From: Amborella trichopoda | Lineage: Eukaryota > Streptophyta > Magnoliopsida > Amborellales > Amborellaceae | Length of the DNA stretch: 64,000 bases | Direction of reading: 5' to 3' | Assembly: GCF_000471905.2 (NCBI RefSeq) | Contig: NW_006499810.1 | Span: 2,624,038-2,688,037 of the forward strand | In this document: positions 22,191-34,142 of the stretch, one piece after another | Layout: the number at the start of each line of letters is the position of its first letter | Position numbering within the stretch: position 1 is the stretch's first letter | Position numbers and translations under genes: made by a program | The notes under the pieces: generated by a model | The model's input: only the letters and a program-made list of their open reading frames with translations | Databases searched by the model: none | Told to the model about the DNA's origin: nothing

Positions 22191-23549
22191 AAAGTTGAAG
22201 GAAACTTTTCGAATGATTGTCCTTCTCGCTTCTCTTGAAGCATAACATTCGGTGGGGCAAGATGTTTGAAAGTATTTTTCAGCATCTTGGTCCCTGGTAG
22301 GAAGCAGGTCAATTAAGCCTATAAAATAGTGGAAACTCCTAACAATCTTGAAATGACTCCAGAACTGGTCAAGATCTTCATTAGCACTTCAAAAGACCAC
22401 CTGCCAAGTTTCATCATGATCAGACATGTCTAAGGCAGTGAACACAGAGAAACAATTTTTAGCGAAAGAGTCTCTAGTACCCTGAAATGGACCCTGTAAG
22501 TAGATTCGTACTTTTGGTGCATCAATTAGCTGTGGGGACCACTGCCACTAGATCCGGTATGGTCGAAAACCCTTATGGGTTAATTTTTGGCTTAATCAGA
22601 CACTAAGACAAAGTTATGGGTAAAATACCGAAAAGACGTAAGCCGCACACTATTCCCATGTGGCCTCACTCCATCAAAACAACATTAAAGGTGGTTGTTT
22701 TTACAGTCACGAGTAGTCACTTTCTAGGCTTATGACTCACTCGTTCCAAGTTAGATCTCTCCCAAATTTGGTGAGCATATTCATCTCACCAAGATGAGCA
22801 ATTTGATATGTGGTACGCCCCATAGCAACGCCTGAGTAAAGAGAAAAACTAAAAGAAATAATGTAGTAGAAAATTTAGTAGCAGCACGCCTTGTTCAAGC
22901 AGCCATATCACGACACTCGTATACCCGATCGGCACGAAACTAATTGCATTATGTGTGTGAGGTCCAAGGCTATCTCTGATCTAAACCTTGTGTACGATGA
23001 ACGGTTGGATTTCATATATGAAGGCACCAAAGGTGCTATAAATTCCAGCCACCGGATTTCAAGATTCTGACCAAAAACTCAAGATGACAAAATCTTCATC
23101 CAGACACAAAATCAAGCTATGTTCATTGCAATGTGAACGTGACGGCATGCTCAGTGTGATTCAATTAAAAAATCATGAAGAAACATCAAGGAATGAGCAC
23201 AAAATCGATCCGAAGTTTTCAAGCTTCATCCAATATTCAAGTCTCTTGATCATGGCTCAGAAACATGATTCATGACTTGAAGTTGGTATCAAAACGATCG
23301 TCATGCCGAGCTCTACAAGAAAACAATAATTTTTTGATCAAACAAGCATCAGAACACCCTCGGGTCAACCATGGAAGATCACGCAAGATCTCGGGTAGCA
23401 GCAGGGAACGCTTTGAAATTCCCCACATTGTTAAGCAGGGGAAAAACAGTCTTTTTACAACCATTTTTGGCATTTTTTAAATTCAATTAAATCATAATTA
23501 CCTTCAATTAGGGTTACTTTTGGGCGTCCACCATGTTAGGGCCCAATTC

Positions 23550-23557
23550 TATATAAA
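23550..23557 (+). promoter_or_regulatory. TATA box of the Tat-B LTR
   Basis: TATATAAA in the context ttctatataaacaggc, at the same relative place as 49705-49712. Transcription would start about 30 bases on and include the downstream GA repeat and hairpin array. Confidence 0.7.
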
Positions 23558-23650
23558 CAGGCACTGCCTCATTGTAAAAGGACACTCTCGATTCATTCTT
23601 TGATAATTCAATAGAAATTTTCATTCTTGCTTGAGCCTATGAGTACGTCT

Positions 23651-23652
<2 letters not shown>

Positions 23653-23694
<42 letters not shown>
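23653..23694 (+). repeat. (GA)21 microsatellite in LTR
   Basis: Uninterrupted GA dinucleotides. A shorter, interrupted counterpart is at 49814-49838 in Tat-E. Lies downstream of the LTR promoter. Confidence 0.98.
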
Positions 23695-23697
<3 letters not shown>

Positions 23698-23819
23698 AAG
23701 GCTACGTACCGTCGGTAGTACTTCTCTTCCTCTCTTCCTCTCTCCTCCCTTCTTTCTCTCTCCGCCCCATTTTCTCATATCTCTCTTTCTCCTCCTCATT
23801 GCAACTGGAGCACCGGTTG

Positions 23820-24460
23820 GTTCTCTTCTTCTTTGATGCTCAGTGTTAAGTGGGGTTTTCCCTCTCTTCATCATCTTTCATCCGCAGCATCGGTTGGTAC
23901 TCTTCTTCTTTTATCCCCAGTACTGGGTGGTTCTCTTCTTCTTTCATCCCCAGCGCTGGGTGGGGTTTTCCCTCTCTTCTTCTTCTCTCATCCCCAGTGC
24001 TGGGTGGGCTTTTCCCTCCCTTCTTCTTCTTTCATCCCGAGCGTCGGGTGGGGTTTTCCCTCCCTTATTCTTTTTTCATCCCCAGCACCAGGTGGGGTTT
24101 TCCCTCTCTTCCTCTTCTATGAACTCTAGCGTCGGGTGAGGTTTTCTCTCTCCTCTCTTTCGTAACAGTCGGTGAGCCCCAACACCGGTTGAATTTCTAT
24201 CTCATCTCTTTCCTAACAGTCGGTGAACGCAAGTGCCGGTTGGATTTCTCCAACCTCTCTTGTCACAATCGACAAAGCCTAGCACCGGCTCGATCTCTCT
24301 CCCTTGCTTCACTCTCATCGTAACCGATGCAAGCCTAGCTCCGATTGGTCCTCTTCCTCTTTTCTCTTTTGACAGTTGGCGAAGTCTAGCGTCGACTGTC
24401 TTTTCTCTCTCTTTTCTTTTGAAACAGTTGACAATGTACAGCATCGACTGCATCTTCCTT
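23820..24460 (+). repeat. LTR array of CT-rich spacers and GC-rich hairpin units (Tat-B)
   Basis: The first half has 45-60 base units (ctcttcttctttcatcccca, gcgctgggtggggttttccc). The second half has units that can pair: CAGTCGGTG-agccccaa-CACCGGTTG (24167-24192) and GACAGTTGGC-gaagtcta-GCGTCGACTGTC near 24370. One unit near 24262 pairs poorly. Confidence 0.7.
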
Positions 24461-24479
24461 CCTTCCCTCATTTATCCTC

Positions 24480-25333
24480 TTGTCACCTTGAGAGCGATCC
24501 ACGCATCTTCTGCTCAAAGGGAACCTATCATAGGCTCAGCTTTTATGGTCACCTCCTTTTTGGGACAAGTTATTCATCCTCTTGTCTGGCGCATCCGGGG
24601 AGGCTTTGTTGTTTCGCAAGCCATGATACCTTTCCATGCACAACTCACCAGGCTCAATCGCTGCAATGTTTCTACAGACAACGAATGTGATTTTCTTAGA
24701 GCTGCTTATCAACTTTTCAGGCGGGCTTCTCTCATTGAGTTGATCATGTTCCCCTCTTTGGCGAAGAGGCTGGTAGATAAACTTTTAGACTTCGAGGTTC
24801 CTTACGCAGACTTGTTCGAAATGAAGGTGATTGAAATGGCTCGACAAGCTCGAGAAGTTCTGTCTTTACAAGAATCAGCTTTTATTGAGAATTATCCCTC
24901 TATTAGGCATTTACTTAAGTTCTTTCATGGGCCTTTGACTGTCACCGATTCCACAATGGTACACTTAGGTAACCTTAAAACCAACTTTCTCATGTGTTAG
25001 TTCATTCACCTAAATTTCAAGATTTTGCCTTCAGAAGTTCCTTCTATTGTTAAAGAAATCACATGTTTTGAGAATGAGAATGACATGGTGATTTTTTAAT
25101 GTAACATCAATGATTTGGAAGGCTTGCTTGTTGTGGCCCGTGGAAAAGACCCATTTTCTTCGTAGTTGGTATGTGGGGAATATCTTCCTTTGGTTAGAAA
25201 GTTTGCCCTCCTTCAGGCGGTAGCCCTGAAGGATGGAATCAAGTGGACACAACAAGACCATTATAAGCTTAGTCTTGAGGCTTTAGTGGACACTCTCATT
25301 TATAACTCTTTGTACACCAATTCTTGGTATTGA
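24480..25333 (+). pseudogene. Unrecognised ORF with three in-frame stops
   Basis: A coding-like stretch I do not recognise. The first in-frame ATG after the LTR break is at 24545, and the same frame continues without indels to TGA 25331-25333 (about 262 codons). It is broken only by stops at 24998, 25097 and 25163. Composition is protein-like and mixed, unlike the CT-rich LTR before it. Segments include CNVSTDNECDFLRAAYQLF, LVDKLLDFEVPYADLFEM, EVLSLQESAFIENYPSIRHL, LEGLLVVARGKDPF and KDGIKWTQQDHYKLSLEAL. No transmembrane run, zinc motif or polymerase motif is visible. It may be an accessory ORF of a retroelement or a captured host fragment. Function unknown. Confidence 0.5.
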
Positions 25334-25640
25334 TAATGTTGACAATTGTATGAATTTTTTATTTTATGAATGAAATGTCACTTTTTGCTTAGAGTGTTGT
25401 GTGACATGTCTCTCGCTCTTATGTCGTCTTTTGTTTTATTGCTTTCATCCTTTTTTAGTGTTAGACGAAAAAGAATATCCCACCCCTTGCTTTGCCTTGT
25501 GGAAACCTGCTATGGCTTCAATGAGCTCGAATGGGGGAGCAGTTGCTTCCTCACCCCTTAGTGTTTGATTGGAGAGGGGCTCGTAATTCATGGTTCTCAT
25601 GATTTGATGAGCCTGCTAGCTATAAATGCTTTAGTCTGGG
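25334..25640. other. No gene seen; possible 3' flank of the preceding ORF
   Basis: T-rich noncoding sequence following the TGA at 25331, without a clear polyadenylation signal or repeat. Right end abuts the reversed Tat fragment. Confidence 0.4.
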
Positions 25641-27870
25641 GGAGCTTTGGCTTCAATTCAAGGTGCATTGGTCTTGAGCTCGTCATAAGTCTTAGTCTCA
25701 GGGACAAACCCCTTTAAGTGCTTTGAAGCAATGCGCATGACCTCCAATTGGCTTTGGAGGTTACGAACCTCGTTTCTCAGCTCTGTCATGGGGTCTTGTT
25801 CCAGAGAGCCAAAGGGATGACTCTTGTCTGGCTGTACTTCTTCAACAACCCCCGAGAAGTGTAGGACCTTCTTTTGGCTGCTGATGCCCTTGTTCAAGGA
25901 GGATGGAACTTGGAGTACCTTCCTTGGTGGTTGGTATGCCAGTTCTACTTCTATAAGAATGATGGGGACATGTAGGACCTTTTGCTGGTCTGATGTATAG
26001 GTGACCGTCGGTGCTTGAAGGTTTACCTTCGGGGTTTCCTCAGGCTTGAGGGTCGTTTCTAGCTCACCATTTCGCTAAGGCTGAGTAGAAGTAGAGGGGA
26101 AGCTTTGTCTTCAAGAGAGGATACCATGACCTCGAAGAGGTGGCACGGTATGCTTGGGTGGATAGGGATCAAGGGGAGGATCTTGCCCTATCTTTCCTCT
26201 TCTTTGAACATTTTCGTGATCATTCGCCCCAGATCCTCAATGTCATCGTGAGACGAAGGTCCTGTCTCTCTCACAGGCTTCCAATTATCATCCTTTGACT
26301 TTTCTAACGTTGAACGCGCTGTGAAATAGTACTCGACGTCGGCATAGTGAGTCTGAGCTATGGGGAACAGTTTTCTATTAGCATAGACCATGTGTTGCCT
26401 TCCATCTTAGTTGTACTTGAAGCATTGGTGGAGTGTGGAAGGAACCACCCACTTGTCGTAAAGCCAAGGACAACCAAGCAGGATGTTGTTGGAGGTATCG
26501 TTGTTGATTGCGTGGAATTGGGCGTAATCGTTGAGATTACCGATCTTGAGATGAAGGCACACTGTGCCAAGTGGCTTTTCTCCCGATTGGTTAAACCCTT
26601 GCACAGTGATGTGGGTAGGAGTGAGGTCGTCAGGCCCTAATCCCAATCGAGTGAGGATCCTTCTTGGGATCAAGTTGACTGCTGACCCTCCGTCTAGCAT
26701 GATCCGATTGAGAGGGTAGGCATGAAGTTCACCATTCACAAAGAGGAGGCGATGGTGAAATTTTCCTCCCAATTGAAGGTCATCTTCAGAAAAGGAGATT
26801 TTCAGACACCCACTCAGGATAGCCGGGTCAACCTCAATAAGTTCCACTTCAGTCTCGTACATGTCTAGGTTAGAAAGAGCTTGAATTAGAGTCATGCGAT
26901 AGTCTCTAGACAGTAGGAGGGCATCATAAGTACTTAGAAGGGCTGGAAGCTTTCTCAAGTTCCCAATTACGTTGTATTTCAATTTATCCTCATTAGTCTT
27001 CTGTGTTCCTGATCCTGTCACTGTTGTGGGTGATAGGGTAGGCTTAGAAACAGGTTTTGGTTGGATTTTGGTTTGTGACACTGGTTGACTTTGTTGTTCA
27101 GCCGGTGCGATCTGGGTTGATGAGGAAGTAATAGGAGCTTGTATTAGGGATGCAGAGGTTTGAGGTTGAGGTTTAGGGGAAAGCAGAGGACCAGGAAACT
27201 TGAGGGCCTTGAGCTTTTGAGGTGTGGGCTGTAGCTTCTTTCTCGATCTTAGACCCATTTGCCCCATGCTAGCAGGCACCTCCAAGATCTGCACCATGTG
27301 GGAGGCTTCTTTGAAACAGGGGCCTAAAGATGACTCGATTTTTGCTCGGGTTGATAGGGCGTCGGATGCTATCGAGAATCCAACCGCCAAGGTCAGCATA
27401 TCTCTGAGGCGCTCTTGCTGTGGCTAGGTGAGGCTGGTGCCTCCGAACTCTCTGTTTAGAGTGTTGAAGTCTGGGCAACATGGAGCTGCACCTGTGGAGA
27501 AAATAAAAGAGGAAGGAGGTGAAGAAGAGTTAGAATGTTCTGGGCAGCTTTTTACGTCATCACTGAATTGGACGTGCCCAGGGGATATTTTAAGTCTTGC
27601 CCCAGGTTTGACCGTCGTGGGGTGCTTTTAGTGTCGTCACCCATATTGGGGGAATCCCGAGCTGTTGGTGACTCAAGGATGTCCGCTTGATTAGACGAAA
27701 GGACGAGGCGAGCTACACTTGGAATAAAGTCTTGCAAGGTCGACAATGGAGGAAGGGGCCTGAGGAATTCTTCCTCGACTGGTGGTTGAGGAGGACGATT
27801 CCTTCGACGGGCCAACTTAGGTGCCCGCCGTCTCCTTTGGGATCCTTGAGGGGGTGTCTGGACCACCCTA
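25640..27870 (-). pseudogene. Reversed Tat protease-region fragment
   Basis: Read on the minus strand from 27866, this matches the 11350-13540 region of Tat-B. There is a linker (DDTKSTPRRSN, compare DDIKSCPDRSN), a basic segment with LTLAVGFSIASDALSTRAKI, then KYNVIGNLRKLPALLSTYDAL. A retropepsin follows with MLDGGSAVNLIPRRILTRLG, where the Asp codon at 26692-26694 is intact, and ILLGCPWLYDKWVVPS. The tail (25640-25897) has SLEQDPMTELRNEVRNLQSQ. The main open stretch is 26407-27399. Stops and frame changes occur after 26400. No gag or RT is attached: both flanks are other elements, with Tekay pol starting about 10 bases to the right. Confidence 0.8.
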
Positions 27871-27879
27871 TCAAGCTGG

Positions 27880-30800
27880 TGAGTAGCTCTGTGATTCGAG
27901 GTACGCTTTCTGTGTGCGGAATTGAAGCAAGAGTTTTAATAGATCTTGGTTCTTCCCATTCATGTATTGCACCACACTTTGCATGTCATTTGAATGTTAA
28001 ATTTGTACAACTTGTTTGGACTTTGATAATATGTACGCCTATGGGAGAATCAATAGAAACTGATACGACGTATAAACAGTGTGGGATTGTGATTGAAGGG
28101 CATTTGTTGCCTATAGATTTGATACTTTTGGATATTCAAGATTTTGATATTATTTTGGGTATGGATTGGTTGTCTACCCACTGTGCTACAGTGAGCTGTT
28201 TTGATAAGACTGTAACTTTTAGATGCTCGGGTCAACCTGAACTACATTTTAAGGGCATTAAGGATGTTTCTCCTTTACACATCATCTCAGCCCTTCGAGT
28301 CTCTCGACTATTAGCCAAAAGATGTGTTGGATGTTTGGCTTATGTAGTAGAAAACTGAGGTGTTCAGTCTAAATTGGAAGAGATACCGGTGGTGAGAGAA
28401 TACATAGAGGTCTTCCCCGAAGAGTTAACTTCTCTGCCCCTGGCTAGAGAGATTGAATTTGTAATACAGGTGGCCCTTGGTACTACTCCTATTTCTAAAT
28501 ACCCATTTAAGATGGCCCCAGCCGAGCTAAAAGAGTTGAAGGATAAATTACAAGAATTGTTGGATATGGGGCTCATCCGACCTAACGTGTCGCCAAGGAG
28601 CACACCAATTCTATTTGTAAAAAAGAAAGATAGGTCTTTGAGGCTATGCATTGATTATAAACAGTTGAATCAGGTTACAGTAAAGAATAAATACCCTTTT
28701 CCCATAATTGATGATTTATTTGATCAACTGCAACGGACCCATGTATTTTCAAAGATTGACCTTCGGTCTGGATACCAACAATTGCGTGTTAAGGAAGGTG
28801 ATATCTTCAAGACCACATTCAGGACTTGTTATGGCCACTATGGGTTTTTAGTCATGCCATTTGGATTAACGAACGCCCTAGCTGTCCTTATGGATTTGAT
28901 GAATAGAGTTTTTAGACCCTATCTGGATGAATTTGTGGTGGTCTTTATTGATGATATTTTGGTGTATTCCAGGAATCAGACAGATCATGAGCAACATTTA
29001 AGAATGGTCCTCCAGACTCTAAGGGCAAAAACGTTGTCTGCTAAGCTCAATAAGAGTGAGTTCTGGCTTCTAAGCGTGGCTTTCCTTGAGCATATTGTTT
29101 CCAAAGACAGGGTGGCAGTTGGTCCTTGCAAGATTGAGGTTGTGCTTAAATGGGAGAGACCAATGAATGTATCTGGAGTCTGCAGCTTCCTAAGACTTGT
29201 GGGGAATTATAGGCGTTTCGTAGAGGGATTCTCGAAGATAGCACTTCCCCTAACCTGCCTAACCCAAAAGGAAGTCATGTTTGCGGGGTCTGATAACTGT
29301 GAGAGAAGTTTTCAATAATTGAAGAAAAGATTAACTACGGCCCCGATATTGACCATGCCTGAGGGAAATGAAGATTTTGTGGTTTTTACTGATGCCTCGC
29401 ATAACAGGTTAGGGTGTGTCTTGATGCAAAGGAGAAAGGTTATAGCCTATACTTATAGGCAATTAAAGCCTTATGAACAGAACTATCCCACCCATGATTT
29501 GGAACTGGCAGCGGTGGTCTTTGCCCTAAAAATCTGAAGACATTATCTTTATGAAACTCAATTTAAAGTGTTCACCGATCATAAGAGCCTCAAATACTTG
29601 TTTTCTCAAAAAGAATTAAATATGAGACAAAGAAGACAGATGGACTTGCTCAATAATTATGATTGTACCATCAACTACCATCCAGGTAAGACCAATGTTG
29701 TGGAAAATGCTTTAAGTAGGAAGCCGATGGTGTCAATGGCTTACATGATGGTCCGAGAGATGAAGCTACTAGAAGATGCAGTAGAGTGGCATCCAACTCT
29801 GCGCCTTGATGCTGGGAAAGGAATAATTTCAGCTATGAGAATAGAGCCACATCTTTTTCAGCAAATCCGGGTAGCGCAAAAGGAGGATCCTCAGTTCATG
29901 ACAATTTGCGCGGAAATAAAATTGGATGGTAAGGAGGACCGTGTCTTGGGTAGTGATGAAATGTTGAGATTTAAAGGGTGGGTTTGTGTTCCTAACAATT
30001 AGAAGGTAAAAAGGGCTATTTTAGAAGAGGCACATCACACCCATTATTCAGTGCATCTAGGGAGCACGAAAATGTATCAAGATCTAAAAAGAGTCTTTTG
30101 GTGGAATAACATGAAGAGAGAGGTAGCACAAGTTGTTTCCAAGTGCTTAACCTGTCAGCAAGTTAAAGTTGAACATTAGAAACCTGTGGGATAGTTACAG
30201 CCCTTTCTTGTACTAGAATGGAAGTGGAAACACCTAACTATGGACTTCGTGTCCAGCCTGCCGAGATCAAGTTCGGGGCATGATAGTATTTGGGTCATTG
30301 TAGACCAACTCATTAAAGCTGCTCATTTCTTGTCGGTCCGTACTACTTCTACCATGGATAAGTTGGCCCAATTGTACATCAAGGAGATTGTAAGACTGCA
30401 CGGGGTGCCTATTAGTATTGTTTTTGACAAAGGCTCAAGATTTACTTTAAGGTTTTGGAACAGCTTGTAGTCGGCTGTGGGAACCAAACTTACTTTCAGT
30501 ACTGCTTTCCATCCCCAAATTGAAGGACAATCCAAAAGGACCATACAGACCCTAGAAGATATGTTGAGAACATGTGTTTCAGATTTCAAGGGAAACTGCG
30601 ATGTTCACTTGCCCCTGATAGAGTTTGCTTGTAACAACAGTTTCTAGGCCAGTATGCAGATGGCGCCTTTTGAGGCATTATATGGGAGGAAGTGTAGATC
30701 GCCCATATGTTGGGATGAGGTCGGTGGGAGAAGACTGTTGGGATCAGAGATTGCTCAAATGACCTCAGAAAAGATTGCTTTGATTTGGGAAACACTGAGA

Positions 30801-31277
30801 ACGGCTCAAAGTTGGCAAAAGAGTTATGCTGACCATCGGAGAAGGGCACTTGAATTTGTGGTGGATGATCAGGTTTTTCTGAAAGTATCACCAACTAAGG
30901 GCTTAGTGAGAATAGGCAAGAAGGGAAAACTAACTCCATGGTTTATTGGAACCTTAGAGATTTTAGAAAGGATTGGAGTCATGGCATATCGATTGACCAT
31001 ACCGCTCGAGTTGGCTAATGTTCATAACATGTTTCATGTGTCTGTACTAAGAAAGTATCAGCCCAATTCATCCCACGTCCTAAAGTATGAGCCGATCCTG
31101 ATTAGGGAGGATTTAACTTATATAGAATAGCCTGTTGAGATACTGGATAGAAGAGTCCAGATATTGTGTCACAAAGAGATTCCTCTAGTCCAGGTTTTAT
31201 GGCAGTATCACTCGAGGGAAGAATCCACGTGGAAGCGAGAAGATGAAACGTGGACCTCGTACCCCTCTTTCGACTAA
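27880..31277 (+). pseudogene. Tekay/Del-type chromovirus pol (protease, RT, RNase H, integrase, chromodomain)
   Basis: Polyprotein of a Ty3/Gypsy chromovirus. In order: retropepsin (VLIDLGSSHSCIAPHFA, about 27935; GMDWLSTHCATVSCFDKTV); RT from 28374 with [24 protein letters not shown] and an intact FIDDILVYS (28950); RNase H ([20 protein letters not shown]); integrase with zinc-binding half (AHHTHYSVHLGSTK ... CLTCQQ) and core ([27 protein letters not shown]). The expected catalytic Glu after FHPQIEGQS is Lys. A C-terminal chromodomain follows (PVEILDRRVQILCHKEIPLV). The whole 3.4 kb keeps one reading frame but contains stops at 28356, 29316, 29535, 30000, 30177, 30192, 30468, 30645 and 31128. 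Natural stop at 31275. Gag and 5' LTR are missing: the left end is truncated in protease. Confidence 0.95.
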
Positions 31278-31302
31278 CGATTTTGAGGACAAAATATTTT
31301 TT

Positions 31303-31315
31303 AAGGGGAGGATGG
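31303..31315 (+). other. Polypurine tract of the Tekay element
   Basis: aaggggaggatgg lies immediately before the LTR start TGTGATGTCCC and 26 bases after the pol stop, as usual for this clade, where it primes plus-strand DNA synthesis. Confidence 0.8.
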
Positions 31316-34142
31316 TGTGATGTCCCAAACTTTTCCCGGCCAGTTAAAAGGCCTAGCAAGATGGGGAGGCTGAGGTTGTGGTCAGCACAGGTTGGAAGAG
31401 ACCAGCTCCAGGTGAGTTGGAGAAGAGGTCAAAGCCGGTTGGAAGAGATTAGCACCGGGTGAGTTGGAGAAGAGGCCAGCAACGGTTGGAAGAGCCAGCA
31501 TCGGGTGGATTTTTGTGAAAAAGCAAGCGCCGGTTGGAAGAGCCCGCGCCGGGTGACAAGCTAGTGTCTGGTGAAGAGGCCAGCACCTAGTGGATTTGTG
31601 TGCAGTGCCAGCTAGGTTTCTGACATGAATGAGTTGTGTATGCCACTTGTTTTATGCATACTGGTTGAGTGCCACATGTCCAGATTTTACCGTCTTTTGG
31701 TGACACTTGGCCAGCCACCTCAACCAAAGAGTACTTAAGCCCCCTTTCTCACCTGTGCCACTCATTCTTACTTCATTTCTCTCTCTCTCTAAGACACAAG
31801 GTGGGAAGAAGTGACTGTTGCTGGGCAGCCATAGTTGGATGGGTAAGAGCTGTGAGGAGATGAGTGGAGAAGACACCACTGTTGTTTAGGTAAGTGGATC
31901 CATCACCATGCATGATAGTCATAAGGATACATGGAATTTATGCATATAAAATGAGAATGAATGTGTATGTGATGTAAGAAAATCCTTACGCCTTTTTATT
32001 TAGAAATTGGAGCTCTTGTTTTATGATAATGGTGAATGTCAAGAATGAATGCATGATTCTTAAATTATGTAAGAAATGCATGCTATGCATGACTATGTGT
32101 GTTCACATTGTGATAGAATGGTTGTTATCATGTGCGTCACCATGAAATGAAGATCATGGAATGTATGCTTGAGACATGTTGTATGCCACTGTGAAATTCC
32201 AGAAGTTTGCATGCCTTTGTAAGAGGCTTTTGAATAGACAAATGGGGTCTGATTGACCTCAAACCACCCCCATTAAAGAGATATACAATTCTAGTAAAAT
32301 ATTTGTTTTTACCCATTTCTGAAATTATTTACAAAAAAGAAGTTATGTTTCAAAATGGGAAGGTATATCATTATTGAGCGTTTTCTTGGATGTTTTTATT
32401 TATACCACTCTGGTCACTGGTTTTAGCTAGGAAAACGAAGTTCTTTTTCGGCCAAAATATAGCCATTTGAAATATATTAAAATGGGTTAAAATTTTCATG
32501 TGGAAACTATTTCGAAAAGCTTCCTAGATTGAAAGTTATACCTTGCTTTATGAAGGTATGTCACTTTGGGCTGTATTGATGAAAATCATAACTATTACCT
32601 TGTTTGCCACGAATTTTTGAACTACTAAATGGAATCCAAATGCTTTCAAATTTGGTTTTTTAGAAAGATATAGATCTTGACTTAAAATTTTATTTTGTAC
32701 CAATCACAGGTTACCTTACAATTTGAATTTTATAATGATTTGAAACAAGGTATATTGTTGTCCACTGTACACAGCAAGGGGCAGTTAGTTAACCCTCATT
32801 TCCTTGAACCTTTAAGAGGCCAAACAAAACCCTGTTGTATTTAAACCACTCCCAAGTGAGGGATAGGTGTGTTTGGTATGAAATTGATGTTGGAACCATC
32901 TTCAAACTCTAAATGGTCCAAAATTTAGGACCCTAAATGCGAGCACATATACGCATGCATGATAATGATGCTTATGCTATATGTGAATGGATACCTACTA
33001 TGTGAATGATGGTATCATGATGTTTATGTTATGTGAATTGGTACTACCGTGTGAATGATGGTATCGGTAGCTGCGATGCTATTATGTTTTGTGAAAGGGC
33101 ACCTACTGTGTGAATGATGGTGCTGGCAACTGCGATTTTTCCCTGACTCCCCATGATAGGACGGGACTCAGGATGTGAGTAGTTGGGAGGGTCGTGCCCC
33201 CCAGATCTATGTTGGCACTATGCATTAAGTCACCTAATGGTAGGGTAATACCCTCTTGCCGAAAGTGCGCAAGGAGAGGGTGGTGTCTTGTAAGGCCTCT
33301 GCCAATCGAAAGCCCCAAAGCGCACTGGGGATGTATGCGTGTGTGAGGGCCTTACAAAGTGGGTCTTCCACTTGTCATGGTCCACCCTCCTGGGTGAGGG
33401 TAAAAGTCCCAAGTTCAAGATAGGCTTAGCCTGACTGATGTGGCTTCTACTTCAGGAGTAGATAGATCTGTTTGCCTGACTTATTTAAGCTTTCTGCATA
33501 GGCGTTTAGCTAAAGTTGTGATATGCTATCTTTATTACTTTACTTTAAGAAAGGTGATTGTGACTTATGCATTACATAAATTGAACTACCTTTCTCACAT
33601 TTCTGTTAGAATGTATGTCAAGGGACCTTATTTGATACATGTGTACATGTACGTATACGTGTGTTACACATTATTATCACTATCATGCTAGTTGGAATGT
33701 AATGGTGTAAATCTGCTTACTGGGTTGTTAGCTCATTCCATCTTATTTTCATAACTGTAAAGTGAAGAGTATTGACACATGTGCTTAAGGTGGGTGACCA
33801 TTGGGGATTTGAAGCTCGAAGTCGAGAGGTTAAAAAGCAGTCCTTTGAAGACTTTCATTGTTTGTTTTGGATGTCTCAGTAATGTGTGGTGTACCTCATT
33901 TTGTATATTTTTGGGCAAGTAATGCATTGAAGGAATTGTAAAGACTTTTAAATATCAGATGAATGAGATCGAATTGTTATTTGCTTTGACAAATGGTTTT
34001 ATTCTGGTTTTCTTTCATGGTGTGCTCTTGAGTCCGCTTTTTCATGCGTTGAGCCAATCCCAACTGAGTGACGTTCGCGACCTCCGGTGCGATCTCGCGC
34101 TCTGTTGCCTGCTGGCAGGGGTCAGGGGGCGGGGTCGTGACA
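31316..34142 (+). mobile_element. Complete 3' LTR of the Tekay element (2827 bp)
   Basis: Starts TGTGATGTCCC right after the polypurine tract and ends GGGGTCGTGACA. The ends are inverted partners (TGTGATGTCCC against TGTCACGACCCC). The following bases are tctct, a possible target-site duplication that cannot be tested because the 5' LTR is absent. A TATA-like tacttaag lies near 31733. ORFs inside are short and unsupported. To the right the sequence is reversed Tat leader. Confidence 0.85.
31375..31620 (+). repeat. Alternating agcaccgggtgagt / agcgccggttgga repeats in the Tekay LTR
   Basis: At least eight motif occurrences, alternating ccggttggaag and ccgggtgagttgg at about 25-30 base spacing, separated by 'gagaagaggcca'. 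The same two alternating motifs occur in the Tat 3' regions and LTRs in this window. Confidence 0.8.

Larger units (their letters stand above)
22210..24480 (+). mobile_element. Tat-B 3' LTR, truncated at its 3' side
   Basis: An LTR of the same subfamily as 48411 and 63010, with shared landmarks 'gcttctcttgaagcataac', 'tgccaagtttcat', 'gatatgtggtacgcc', 'gtacgatgaacggttggatt' and 'cacccatgtt'-type sequence before the TATA box. The promoter is at 23550, a GA repeat at 23653, then a CT-rich array with GC-rich hairpin units to about 24460. The U5 end expected from 50720-51506 is absent. Unrelated sequence starts near 24480, so the LTR is broken there. Confidence 0.75.

Noticed and set aside
23833..24139. 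Three overlapping plus-strand ORFs of about 90 codons
   Set aside because: All three frames are open because of the CT-rich tandem units of the LTR. No protein evidence.
27687..28358. One continuous ORF covering both Tat and Tekay sequence
   Set aside because: The first part is the antisense of the reversed Tat fragment. Tekay protease homology starts only near 27880, so the join is accidental.
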